A DNA stretch of 64,000 bases from JACQSU01 sp964359785 (GCA_964359785.1 CAYHWL010000001.1:3468-67467), one strand, 5' to 3'. Positions 26,983 to 35,073 are shown, counted from the first letter of the stretch. Made by a program: numbers and translations. The notes: generated from the sequence alone by a model not told the origin.

Positions 26983-27303
26983 ATGGAAGGTGTAGAGGTC
27001 TTCTCCGATGGATTATGCCACACTATTGAGATAGACTCTTCTTTTTTCGATAAGGAGGTGGTGATGACCACGGCGTATTCTTTTATGGATCGTTTCTATG
27101 TGAAGATTAGCGGGGATCCATTGGGGAGCATCTTGGTGTCGTTGCTGCCCAAAGGCCAGGATATTGACTCGGGATCCATTGAAGGGGAGTTTGGCAATGC
27201 CCTTCTTGCGTATGCACAGCATCAAATGATGGCAAAAGGTTCAAAACAGGTGAGAGAGATGATTGTCTACAGCGCGCTGATGGCAGGTGAACGGCATGGT
27301 TGA
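26983..27303 (+). CDS. hxsD: HxsD-like protein of His-Xaa-Ser system
   Basis: The protein has 106 residues. IDSSFFDKEVVMTTAYSFMD, then RFYVKIS, and later GEFGNALLAYAQHQ and VREMIVYSAL match my recollection of HxsD: D(T/S)S.Y....V..AAYRFTDRF...I, then an FxNxLLDxxLR helix. In bacteria HxsD is an accessory of the radical SAM pair HxsB/HxsC. A TATA at 26949-26960 lies 26 nt upstream. A strong Shine-Dalgarno-like AAGGAGGTG at 27052-27060 sits before an internal ATG (27064), so a shorter product is possible. Direct adjacency to the HxsB-like enzyme supports the call. Confidence 0.68.
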   Translation: MEGVEVFSDGLCHTIEIDSSFFDKEVVMTTAYSFMDRFYVKISGDPLGSILVSLLPKGQDIDSGSIEGEFGNALLAYAQHQMMAKGSKQVREMIVYSALMAGERHG

Positions 27304-27472
27304 TTTTTTACTGCTCAACTCTGATTTCTATGATCTTGGGAAGATCGAGGATTTCATACATGCAAAAGATGAAGGGCCAAGATTTTACAGGCAGGATGGC
27401 ATCTTGCGGGTTGAAGGTGAAAGGCAAGAGCTCTTGATGATCGCAAATGCCGCGTTGCATCTTTCGAGGTGA
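27296..27472 (+). CDS. Small protein between hxsD-like and hxsB-like genes
   Basis: The protein has 58 residues from ATG 27296, overlapping the hxsD-like stop by 8 nt. It ends at 27472, just before hxsB-like ATG 27477, so the three genes are tightly coupled. The sequence begins MVDFLLLNSDFYDLGKIED and ends in a helical LLMIANAALHLSR. No family recognised. Its position suggests an accessory or substrate-recognition role. Confidence 0.6.
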   Translation: MVDFLLLNSDFYDLGKIEDFIHAKDEGPRFYRQDGILRVEGERQELLMIANAALHLSR

Positions 27473-27476
27473 GATT

Positions 27477-28847
27477 ATGCGCAGCAACATCTTAAGATGG
27501 CGCAAGGTAGGGGGAAGGATCCTTCTTGTTTCCGACTCTGGCGCATGGATATTTCTTGATCCTCTAGAGTTTGAGGGGTTCATGGCAGATGAGATCTCAC
27601 ATGGACTGCATTCCAAGCTAAAGGCCAACCGTATCATTCTTGATCAAGATAATGAGTCAGCTGAGATTGCGGCGTACAAAGCGAAAAAAGATTTCGTGCG
27701 GCAAGGCACTTCTTTGCATATCATGATCCCCACTCTAAGATGCAATCAAAGATGCGTCTATTGCCACGCATCTTCAAGACCTATGGATGCTAAAGGAGTG
27801 GACATGGATAAAGACACGGCAAATAAGGCGATCGAGTTCATATTGCAGTCTCCGGCGGGTTCTATCGAGATTGAATTTCAGGGTGGGGAGCCTCTTGTGG
27901 ATTTTGGGATGGTCAAGCACATCTGCAAGACCGCTAAGGTTGCGGCGTTGGAGACTGGTAAAATGATTAGGTTCTCGATGACCAGCAACCTTCTGTTGAT
28001 GGACCAGGAGAAGCTGGATTTCCTGATTGATCATGATGTGGCCGTCTGCACTAGTCTTGACGGCCCAAGAGATGTGCATGATAAGAGCAGAGGCCATTAT
28101 GACGAGCTTATTTCTAAGATCCATTTTGTCAATTCAGTCTATCAACAAAAAGGGTTGCCAAATAGGCTTGGGGCTCTTTTCACACTCACAAGGACCGCGT
28201 TGTCATGCCCTAAAGACATCATCGATGAATATATCCGGCTTGGTATGGATCAGATCCATATCAGATGGCTCAACCCTCTTGGATCTGCGCAAGACGCGTT
28301 TGACGAAGTTGGCTGCACACCGCAAGAATATATAGAGTTCTGGAAGGCTTCCATGGAGTATATTTTGGAGAAGAACCGGACTGGCACTCGGTTCATCGAG
28401 CGGCAGGCGCGTATCATGCTCCACAAGATACTAAGATCCACCGATCCCAATTACCTTGAGATGCGCTCGCCTTGCGGCGCGGTCACAGGCCAGCTTGCCT
28501 ACGGACCGGATGGGAAGATATATACTTGTGATGAAGGCAGGATGATCGGTGAAGGTCTCTTTTGTGTTGGCGATGCGAAGATGGATTCTTACAAGGAGGT
28601 CCTTGAGAGCCCCACTTCACTCTCTATGATCAATGCATCTATAACTGATTCCCTTTTCTGTGACACTTGCGCTTATAAGCCATGGTGTGGGGTATGTCCT
28701 GTCATGAATTATGCCGAACAAGGCTCCTTGATTGGTGACATTGTAAATACTCCAAGGCACAAGATCTTCCTCGCTCAATTCGATTGGATATTTATGCGCC
28801 TCCAGATAGAAGAGGATGCGCAGATATTAAAGTCATGGGTCAAATAG
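27477..28847 (+). CDS. hxsB: HxsB-like radical SAM/SPASM maturase
   Basis: The protein has 456 residues from ATG 27477, preceded by a GAGGTGAG Shine-Dalgarno-like stretch. The first ~75 residues resemble the HxsB N-terminal domain (RKVGGRILLVSDSGAWIFL, KKDFVRQGTSLHI). CNQRCVYC at about residue 94 is the CX3CX2C cluster for the SAM-binding 4Fe-4S centre, and EFQGGEP is the GGE motif. The C-terminus has SPCGAV, YTCDEGR and CDTCAYKPWCGVCP, which fit a SPASM-type extra cluster domain. Such enzymes modify peptides post-translationally; in the Hxs system they are predicted to act on His-Xaa-Ser repeat proteins. The exact HxsB assignment rests on recalled similarity. Confidence 0.75.
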   Translation: MRSNILRWRKVGGRILLVSDSGAWIFLDPLEFEGFMADEISHGLHSKLKANRIILDQDNESAEIAAYKAKKDFVRQGTSLHIMIPTLRCNQRCVYCHASSRPMDAKGVDMDKDTANKAIEFILQSPAGSIEIEFQGGEPLVDFGMVKHICKTAKVAALETGKMIRFSMTSNLLLMDQEKLDFLIDHDVAVCTSLDGPRDVHDKSRGHYDELISKIHFVNSVYQQKGLPNRLGALFTLTRTALSCPKDIIDEYIRLGMDQIHIRWLNPLGSAQDAFDEVGCTPQEYIEFWKASMEYILEKNRTGTRFIERQARIMLHKILRSTDPNYLEMRSPCGAVTGQLAYGPDGKIYTCDEGRMIGEGLFCVGDAKMDSYKEVLESPTSLSMINASITDSLFCDTCAYKPWCGVCPVMNYAEQGSLIGDIVNTPRHKIFLAQFDWIFMRLQIEEDAQILKSWVK

Positions 28848-28915
28848 CCGCACTTCGGGGCCAGGATCGAGATGTTAAAGTAGGTTTTTTATATTCGAAT
28901 ATCGCTCTTTCTCTC

Positions 28916-30136
28916 ATGTTAAAGCAGGAGCTTAGGTCATTCTTGTTGGAAGAATCAGGCGCAGTTGACAAAGATGTGATCCTAAGGGCTGGTTCTATGA
29001 TCATCGCAAGCGCCATCGCCTCTGGCATCGCACACGCCCAGACAGCAGGGACTACTGAAGCGGCGGCAAACACACATACTGTCGTCCTTCCTGATGGTAG
29101 CCTCACTACTGTGCCTTGGTACTTGAGCATTGAGAACAATCAATGGGTGTGCCGTCCTGAAGGCAAGAATGTCACTTGTCCTTCAGAGGCGAATATTACT
29201 GCGGGTAATGCGGAGCTTGCCAGGCAGACATCATTAGCGGCAGCTGTGGCCGCGACTGGTTGTCCTTCTTGCCAGACGGGTTGTGGTCAGCCCGCTTGTC
29301 ATGCCAATTGCGCGGATATCCACACTGATGCTGTGAACTATATTGGTCAGCATACCCATCGGATTGAGCCAAGCGGTCCTTGTCCTCCGCCGCTGCCTGC
29401 GGGAGGTGACGACGGTGGATGGATCATGGACGCTATTGGCACGGCATATGCGCCAGGGATTCATAATAATGGCGAAGTGTTCGGAGCTTTGATTATTGAA
29501 GCCAGCAAGAAAGATAAATCTTTTTTGGTTGATTGCTATCATGCGAGTGGTGTGATCTTCAGGATCAAAGGCATCAAACATATCCAAAAAGGGGGTATGG
29601 CAGATAGATTGCGCAGATGGATCGCGCCAAAGCATGATCTTGCCAAGGACGACTGGTGGGCGAAACCCTTGCTGACCGCGAGCGCACGCTTCGGATGGAT
29701 CCACGGCAGAACAATGCTCACTGCCACGGCAAAAGATGGTTTGCTTGCTCCTATCACGATGAGATATCTAGAGAATATGGATGTTTCGATGGAATGGCCT
29801 GACCATGTCAAACGATTGAACGCGCTTGTTGGCGGATTGGAAAGAGGTGACGACAAAGCTGGTCTCGCGATGGTATTGGGACACAAAAATTATCTCAAGC
29901 TAAAAAAAGACGCTATAAATTATAGGGTATCCACTGATACGACCAATCATATCGGAAGCCGCGATGGATCTATCTTATTGCCAAATCAGGTCACGGTCAG
30001 ATGGCAAGAAAAATTCTGGGATCTTGTCCTTCGAAGCTGTGGATTGAGTTTATTGACAAAAATGGTCTACAACATCCAGTTTAAGCGCGCATGCGGCCAT
30101 TGTCTGGACCCAAGAAGCACCCCAAACATTGCTTGA
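28916..30136 (+). CDS. Secreted Cys/His-rich protein, candidate Hxs substrate
   Basis: The protein has 406 residues from ATG 28916. A TATA at about 28885-28896 lies 26 nt upstream; an earlier ATG (28835) inside the maturase gene is less likely. The leader LKQELRSFLLEESGAVDKD is followed by a hydrophobic segment ending IASGIAHAQ, resembling a leader plus signal peptide. Residues about 115-160 are Cys/His-rich: CPSC, GCGQPACHANC, ADIHTD, GQHTHRIEPSG. A Pro/Gly linker and a C-terminal domain of ~230 residues without a recognised family follow. True HxS tandem repeats are absent. Substrate status is inferred from position directly after the maturase and the leader-like N-terminus. Confidence 0.6.
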   Translation: MLKQELRSFLLEESGAVDKDVILRAGSMIIASAIASGIAHAQTAGTTEAAANTHTVVLPDGSLTTVPWYLSIENNQWVCRPEGKNVTCPSEANITAGNAELARQTSLAAAVAATGCPSCQTGCGQPACHANCADIHTDAVNYIGQHTHRIEPSGPCPPPLPAGGDDGGWIMDAIGTAYAPGIHNNGEVFGALIIEASKKDKSFLVDCYHASGVIFRIKGIKHIQKGGMADRLRRWIAPKHDLAKDDWWAKPLLTASARFGWIHGRTMLTATAKDGLLAPITMRYLENMDVSMEWPDHVKRLNALVGGLERGDDKAGLAMVLGHKNYLKLKKDAINYRVSTDTTNHIGSRDGSILLPNQVTVRWQEKFWDLVLRSCGLSLLTKMVYNIQFKRACGHCLDPRSTPNIA

Positions 30137-30174
30137 ATTTTTGACCGAATCTTCCTTTGCATAGCATTCTCAGT

Positions 30175-30888
30175 CTATCCTAGCAAGGGATAAATTACGA
30201 CAAGGATCGCCCCCAGAAATAGGAATGGCGCAAAGGCGATTTCTTGGTCCTTCTTTGATTGCATCACGAGTCTAGTCATCATCACTATCACGCTGCTGGA
30301 GACTGCGACGATCGCGATTTGTTTGTCGAAGCCTTTAAGATATAATCCCAAGACTAGCATGGCAAAATATAGGCCCATCTGATGATTAAAAGGTAATCTT
30401 CCGATGATATAGGCTATTGCTAAGACTAGGGCTACTGATGGGAAAAATGCTAGTCCCAATGAGTTCACGAGAAATGAGTTTGCGATGACAGATAATGCCA
30501 CAAGCAGTATGTCTCTTCTTCCCAGATGCGCAAGATTGACTCTTCGGTGATTGAATATGATGATGGACAGATAACCGGAAAGGGCTGTCACGATACAAAA
30601 GAGTATCACGTTTTCCAGATTGAGCCAGGTCATCCCGATAATAGCGTAGGTTAACGCAAGTTTCCCATCGCCTGCCCCTATCCACCTGCATCTATACATG
30701 AGAAACATGAGCAATATGATGCCCACAAGCCAGCCCCATTGCGCAAAGGATATCATTCCGAAGATAAGAGTATTGATTATCCCGATTATCGCAAAGAATG
30801 CCACAAGGCTATTTGGTATCTTGTGGGTCTTGATATCTTGATAACTAGAGCACAATCCCAATCCTATCAATAGGAGGAGATTTATCAT
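30175..30888 (-). CDS. Prepilin peptidase (A24 family, FlaK/PibD/EppA type)
   Basis: The protein has 237 residues and is a polytopic membrane protein with about seven or eight helices. The first catalytic Asp is in SYQDIKTHKIPN near residue 18. The second is in GAGDGKLAL (the GxGDxKL signature) near residue 72. This aspartic peptidase cuts class III signal peptides. It is the only such peptidase in the window and would be the obvious processing enzyme for the pilin-like genes at 1-23 kb and 42 kb. The start overlaps the stop of the RNase P gene (ATGA at 30885-30888). Confidence 0.85.
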   Translation of the reverse strand: MINLLLLIGLGLCSSYQDIKTHKIPNSLVAFFAIIGIINTLIFGMISFAQWGWLVGIILLMFLMYRCRWIGAGDGKLALTYAIIGMTWLNLENVILFCIVTALSGYLSIIIFNHRRVNLAHLGRRDILLVALSVIANSFLVNSLGLAFFPSVALVLAIAYIIGRLPFNHQMGLYFAMLVLGLYLKGFDKQIAIVAVSSSVIVMMTRLVMQSKKDQEIAFAPFLFLGAILVVIYPLLG

Positions 30889-31478
30889 TTCTCCAGTATC
30901 CTGCCCACATGCAGGATGGATCTCTTTGCCTGTGATGTATTCATGCCAAATGCGAGATAAGTCCTTTGAAGGTCATGTGGGCTTCTCAGGTGATATGGGT
31001 TTGTGGCCATGCTCACAATCGCTGTATCGACGCCATATTTTTCGCATAATCCAAAATTCTGTCTCATCCGTCCAAGTATGACTCCCCTTCTGGATACCTC
31101 AAGCCCAAGTATGGTCTCAAACGGGAATGCCAGTCCTATTTTCTTCTTGACCATGATATTACAATAGATATGGTTTAGTCCGCTTTGTCTTTGGTGCATG
31201 GAATCATGTTTTTGTTTCTTTTCTATGTCATAGAGCAGTTGGAACCCTCCTGCTTCGATTGTGTCCCTATCATCTCCTTTGCTCTCTTTGATGATCAGGT
31301 TCGCGTGGGAATCGCTTGGGGACGCGTGATAGATGGGCATTTTCGATTTTACTCCACCCAAACGGAGAGCATCCGGCTTATTAGGATAGAAGAAACATAG
31401 ACCATCCCATCCCAGAGTTTGCGCCATCTGGATGTATTCCTCTTCGTTTTTTTGGGGTATGACAATGTCGATATGCAT
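30885..31478 (-). CDS. rnp3: RNase P protein subunit p30 (Rpp1)
   Basis: The protein has 197 residues from ATG 31478; the longer in-frame ORF overlaps the upstream thiolation gene. The segment LNHIYCNIMVKKKIGLAFPF, followed by RRGVILGRMRQNFGLCEKYG and NPYHLRSPHDLQ, matches the conserved core of archaeal p30 (NRVLAKLA...IALEF; R..LLARMR.N..LA.KYGV; SP..LRSPRDL). It is a TIM-barrel subunit of RNase P that matures tRNA 5' ends. It is 23 nt downstream of the PP-loop tRNA thiolation gene and coupled to the prepilin peptidase. Confidence 0.82.
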   Translation of the reverse strand: MHIDIVIPQKNEEEYIQMAQTLGWDGLCFFYPNKPDALRLGGVKSKMPIYHASPSDSHANLIIKESKGDDRDTIEAGGFQLLYDIEKKQKHDSMHQRQSGLNHIYCNIMVKKKIGLAFPFETILGLEVSRRGVILGRMRQNFGLCEKYGVDTAIVSMATNPYHLRSPHDLQRTYLAFGMNTSQAKRSILHVGRILEK

Positions 31479-31501
31479 GCTTCGGGTCCAAGAAGCATGA
31501 T

Positions 31502-32425
31502 TTATATTACTTTGCAGCCACACCCCACACCACACATGCGTCCTGCGCCATTTTGCGCCTTACTAAGGATCATGCAGGTCTTGCACAGTTTGTTGCTTGC
31601 GGGTTCTCCGCATCCAAAACAGGCGCCTATTTTCTCCAGACTGGCGTTGATCTCACGCAATCGCGGCAATACTCTCAAAAACTCCTCTACCATCTTCAGT
31701 TTTGTCCCTGGTTTTGTGTTTTCGATTGAATCAAGGTATGACCGTATATGTCTTCTCATGGCATCATCGCCGCACGGACACAAGTTATATGCGACTGGGA
31801 ATCCTTTGATTCTTGCGTATTTCTCTATCTCAAGATTTGATAGGTAATACAATGGTTTCACTCTTGGGATGAAACGCGAGTCTTCTATCGCTCCTACCAT
31901 AGGCCCCATCCTGGCGCTTAATTGAAGATTGTTGCGGAGGAAATTCATCACTATTGATTGGCATTCATCGTCAAGATTGTGTCCTGTGACTACCACATCT
32001 GCCCCCATACTTCGGGTGTATTTGTTCAGTAGGTATCTGCGCGGCACCCCGCACACTGTGCAGCTCTTGATATTTAGTCCAGCTTCCTTCATTGCTTCGT
32101 GCAGGTATTGCACTGAATACCCGAATTCATCATGGAAGTCTATCACCTTTAGAGGTATGTTGTTCTCCTTGCAATAGCTTTTCACGTTGAGTAAGTTCTC
32201 CTTTGTGTAGCATCCGATATGAGTGTCCACAGTAAGGGCGCAAAAGTCATATCCTAGCCTTTTGAGGAGGTGCATCACGGTTGTGCTATCTTTGCCTCCA
32301 CTCGCGGCGACTACAAGATTCGTCCTTCCGGCAAGCAGTTTATGTGCTGCTATAGTCTGTTTTACCCTCTTCTCAAAAGCGTTTGAGAATTCCTTGCCAT
32401 TTTTTGGGAGCCTTCCAAATTTCAT
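31502..32425 (-). CDS. PP-loop tRNA 2-thiolation enzyme (TtuA/TtcA/Ncs6 family)
   Basis: The protein has 307 residues. ASGGKDSTTVMHLL near residue 42 is the SGGxDS PP-loop that binds ATP. CTVCG near residue 135 and CPCGDD are the expected cluster/Zn cysteines, and the tail has CFGCGEPASNKLCKTC plus an extra CGVGCGC. Family members adenylate and thiolate tRNA uridine. The usual N-terminal CxxC zinc finger of TtuA is missing; the protein starts with MKFGRLPKNGKEF. It is ATGA-coupled to the THUMP protein upstream, suggesting they work together. Confidence 0.8.
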   Translation of the reverse strand: MKFGRLPKNGKEFSNAFEKRVKQTIAAHKLLAGRTNLVVAASGGKDSTTVMHLLKRLGYDFCALTVDTHIGCYTKENLLNVKSYCKENNIPLKVIDFHDEFGYSVQYLHEAMKEAGLNIKSCTVCGVPRRYLLNKYTRSMGADVVVTGHNLDDECQSIVMNFLRNNLQLSARMGPMVGAIEDSRFIPRVKPLYYLSNLEIEKYARIKGFPVAYNLCPCGDDAMRRHIRSYLDSIENTKPGTKLKMVEEFLRVLPRLREINASLEKIGACFGCGEPASNKLCKTCMILSKAQNGAGRMCGVGCGCKVI

Positions 32426-33225
32426 AAATACTCACTCTTTAAGGTCTCTATCTCATTTTCTAAAAATCCCACAAGCGGATTTAATACTACAAGCCCGGGG
32501 AATGTTTCTCGCTGGGTGCAGACGCATGCCTGCAGATCCAGTCGGATTATCTCTTCTTTGTTCACCTCATTTATGCACAATGGAAGACTTCCATGATATC
32601 TTGCCAAAGGAGATAGGTCTAGGCCTGCAGGGTTTAACACCATCAAGTTGCATCCTCTTTTCATCATCATTATGCCAGCTAGAATGTCGATTTGCGTGTC
32701 TAGCACAAGCAATGCCTTCCCCTGGCTTCCGACCGGATATCCGCCATGGCCTTTGAGTTTTGAGTCAAATACATATGCCATCTTATTCACTAATTCTACT
32801 CCTATCTCTAGATCATACGCTGACAAATCGACTTTTGCGCCGCTTTTCTCCACGACATATGCCCCAAGTTCAATGTCTACATCCCTGCTTCGCAATGTGA
32901 TGGCCTTGTCTATCCTCTTTGCGCTTATCCTGAATTTTGTGTTTGTGTTCATCAGCTGTATTATCGGATCAGCTGCTTTTTTGATGTCAGTGATTGTGGC
33001 AGGGCATATCTGCGCGTATGAATATGTGCATATCCCAAAGATGTCTCCAAACCATGCAGGCCTCTCTTCCGTCTCAATTATGAGCCTCCCATGGGTCTTT
33101 CTTATTTTTGGTTTGGGACGGCCATATTTTACGAAAAACATCTCTATGGACTTCGCTAATTGCCGTATGAATTGGTCTTGGTTTTGTCCCTTGAGCGCAA
33201 TCTCATCATATCGTACCAGTATCAT
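32422..33225 (-). CDS. ThiI-like THUMP protein with degenerate PP-loop
   Basis: The protein has 267 residues. The N-terminal half fits ThiI (VRYDEIALKGQN, then a ferredoxin-like and THUMP tRNA-binding region with HGRLIIET and a GICTYSYAQ stretch). The point where ThiI has the ATP motif SGGIDSP reads VLDTQIDILAGIMMMKRG, so the Ser-Gly-Gly is lost, and the protein stops well short of a full ThiI. It is probably a tRNA-binding partner rather than an enzyme. The next gene, coupled by 4 nt, supplies an intact PP-loop. The palindromic TATA ATATTTAAATAT at 33248-33259 is 26 nt from the ATG. Confidence 0.75.
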   Translation of the reverse strand: MILVRYDEIALKGQNQDQFIRQLAKSIEMFFVKYGRPKPKIRKTHGRLIIETEERPAWFGDIFGICTYSYAQICPATITDIKKAADPIIQLMNTNTKFRISAKRIDKAITLRSRDVDIELGAYVVEKSGAKVDLSAYDLEIGVELVNKMAYVFDSKLKGHGGYPVGSQGKALLVLDTQIDILAGIMMMKRGCNLMVLNPAGLDLSPLARYHGSLPLCINEVNKEEIIRLDLQACVCTQRETFPGLVVLNPLVGFLENEIETLKSEYL

Positions 33226-33246
33226 GTGTATGTTTGTTTTCTCGAC

Positions 33247-33261
33247 ATATTTAAATATGGA
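33247..33261. promoter_or_regulatory. Symmetric TATA box between divergent genes
   Basis: The sequence ATATTTAAATAT is self-complementary. It lies about 26-30 nt upstream of the THUMP gene start (33225, minus strand) and about 33 nt from the GTG of 33292 (plus strand). It can serve as a bidirectional promoter core. Confidence 0.45.
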
Positions 33262-33291
33262 CGTGGAAGGGATTTCGCAAGAGGTGATTAG

Positions 33292-33606
33292 GTGATAGAT
33301 AGGTGTTTAGAGTGCGGTCTTGCTCTTTCACATCCGCTGTGCCATTCTTGTCTTGCTGATGAATCTGTCCACTTCTTATTGGATCACAAGCCTAAATTGA
33401 TTCCCTCTCTAAAAAAAGTGCATGGGATTGAGCTTCCCGGCATTGATAGCTCCGTATCCTGTGTGTCTTGCAAGGATTCTGTTATTGTTTGCCCCAGTTG
33501 TTTCAACAGGCATGTTGCGATATGGCTCTTTAGGGAGAATGCCATTCTTGCGAGATTATTTAAGCAGCAGATGGGTTTATCTAATCCTCTTGGAGATTCT
33601 AAGTAG
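33292..33606 (+). CDS. Small double zinc-ribbon protein
   Basis: The protein has 104 residues from GTG 33292, with AGGTGAT upstream as a possible ribosome site. CLECG...CHSC near the N-terminus and CVSC...CPSC at about residues 57-70 form two CxxC pairs each, likely two zinc ribbons. The C-terminal ~35 residues are helical. It is divergent from the THUMP gene and converges on the cysteine desulfurase, overlapping its 3' end by 30 nt. No family recognised; it may be part of tRNA sulfur metabolism by context only. Confidence 0.62.
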   Translation: MIDRCLECGLALSHPLCHSCLADESVHFLLDHKPKLIPSLKKVHGIELPGIDSSVSCVSCKDSVIVCPSCFNRHVAIWLFRENAILARLFKQQMGLSNPLGDSK

Positions 33607-34695
33607 ATTTGAGTGCGATTCGATTATTTTATCTGCGGCATATTCTATCTCAGATAGCGTGTTTTGTCTGCCAAAGCTCAAACGTATCGTTTCTTGGCTT
33701 GCTATCCTGCTTTTCCCTATTGCGCTAAGCACATGACTTGATTCCTTGCTCTTCGAGTCGCATGCCGCTCCGGCGCTTGCGTATATCTTCTTTAAGTTCA
33801 GATGTGCAAGCATTGTCTCTGCTTCTACTCCGGGGAATCGCACGCTAAGTATTGTAGGAAGCCCATTAGCAGGGCCGTTGATTTCCATAGTGGGAATTCC
33901 TGATAAAAGTTTTGAGGCCATCTTTTTTCTTAGATTGGACACCCTCAAGATCTCTTTTGGGGTATATTCTTGCGCGGCGCATGCCATTCCGGCTATAGCT
34001 GGCACATTTTGTGTTCCTCCCCGCTTGCCATTCTCCTGCTCTCCGCAGATTATTGGCCCAATATCGACCCCTTCTCGGACAAATAATGCTCCCGCCCCTA
34101 ATGGTCCATGGATCTTGTGTGAGCATATGCTCATCATATCCACATAGGTGAGATCTATTGGGGCCTTGCAAAATGATTGGCATGCATCGATATGGAGTAT
34201 TATCCCTTTGTCTTTGCATATTTTTCCAAGGAGATTTATGTCTTGTATCGTGCCCACTTCATTATTCCCATGGATGATGCTTACCATCCCTACGTGTGGA
34301 TCAAGGGATTCCATGAAAACCTTCATCAAGATCATCCCGTCTTTATCCACGGGGATCTCATGGATTACAATCCCATTAGCTTCAAGTTCTTTGGCATATT
34401 TCCGGATACTGTTGTGTTCGATTGCGCTTATCACCAGATTTTTTTGAGGGAGATTACGCATGAGATTTAGGGCCATCGAATTTGACTCGCTTCCTCCGCT
34501 TGTGAAGATTACCTCACAAGGTCGGGCCCCGATCTTAGCCGCGATGATGCCTCGCGCTTCCTCCATGGCATCTTTTGCTAGATGTCCTAACCTGTGTTCG
34601 CTTGAAGCATTGCCATAAGACATAGCTTTCCTCATCGCGGCATGCGCCGCCTTCGATATCGAGGTGGTCGCGGCATTGTCTAAGTAGCATTCCAT
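33577..34695 (-). CDS. Cysteine desulfurase (NifS/IscS class)
   Basis: The protein has 372 residues, full length for the family. It starts MECYLDNAATTSISKAA. SGGSESNS is the cofactor loop, ICSHKIHGPLGAGAL near residue 190 carries the PLP Lys, and AGAACDSKSKESSHVL near residue 315 has the persulfide Cys in the short-loop arrangement. It releases sulfur from cysteine for Fe-S clusters and tRNA thiolation. The adjacent PP-loop and THUMP genes suggest tRNA as the main sink. Its TATA is shared with rpl34e (34716-34728). Confidence 0.9.
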   Translation of the reverse strand: MECYLDNAATTSISKAAHAAMRKAMSYGNASSEHRLGHLAKDAMEEARGIIAAKIGARPCEVIFTSGGSESNSMALNLMRNLPQKNLVISAIEHNSIRKYAKELEANGIVIHEIPVDKDGMILMKVFMESLDPHVGMVSIIHGNNEVGTIQDINLLGKICKDKGIILHIDACQSFCKAPIDLTYVDMMSICSHKIHGPLGAGALFVREGVDIGPIICGEQENGKRGGTQNVPAIAGMACAAQEYTPKEILRVSNLRKKMASKLLSGIPTMEINGPANGLPTILSVRFPGVEAETMLAHLNLKKIYASAGAACDSKSKESSHVLSAIGKSRIASQETIRLSFGRQNTLSEIEYAADKIIESHSNLLRISKRIR

Positions 34696-34715
34696 ATGCC
34701 TTTTCAGACCCTAAA

Positions 34716-34728
34716 CCTTTATAAACCC
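34716..34728. promoter_or_regulatory. Bidirectional TATA box shared by desulfurase gene and rpl34e
   Basis: CCTTTATAAACC reads as a TATA box on both strands. Its centre (about 34722) is 26-27 nt from the ATG at 34695 (minus) and from the ATG at 34749 (plus). Both messages would be leaderless and could be co-regulated. Confidence 0.6.
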
Positions 34729-34748
34729 GTCCCAGCTCCCATGCGACT

Positions 34749-35012
34749 ATGGTTCGTGGAAATCAAAAATCAAGGACATTCATCAGGGTTAAACGCAGGA
34801 CTCCAGGGGCAAAGACTGTGCTCCGTTACATCAGGCGTAAACCCGCTAAATCGACGTGCGGCAAGTGCGGTGTCAATCTTATGGGAGTTCCACGTAAGTT
34901 GCCTCGGGAGCTTAGCCGTGTGGCAAAGACCAAAAGGAGGCCCCAGCGCATGTTTGGTGGCGTTCTTTGTGTCAGATGTTCCCGTCGCGAGATCATAAAC
35001 AGGTCACGATAG
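34749..35012 (+). CDS. rpl34e: 50S ribosomal protein L34e
   Basis: The protein has 87 residues. It begins MVRGNQKSRTFIRVKRRTPG and is highly basic, with CGKC at about residues 37-40 and CVRC near residue 76, the two halves of the zinc ribbon of archaeal L34e. The start follows the shared TATA box by 26 nt. rpl14e lies 61 nt downstream in the same direction, an order common in archaea, although cmk that often lies between them is absent. Confidence 0.93.
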   Translation: MVRGNQKSRTFIRVKRRTPGAKTVLRYIRRKPAKSTCGKCGVNLMGVPRKLPRELSRVAKTKRRPQRMFGGVLCVRCSRREIINRSR

Positions 35013-35073
35013 ATCACAATCAAATCTCTTGCAGGAAAGCGGTGACGCCCTGCTTGGATAGGAGGTTGCAAAA

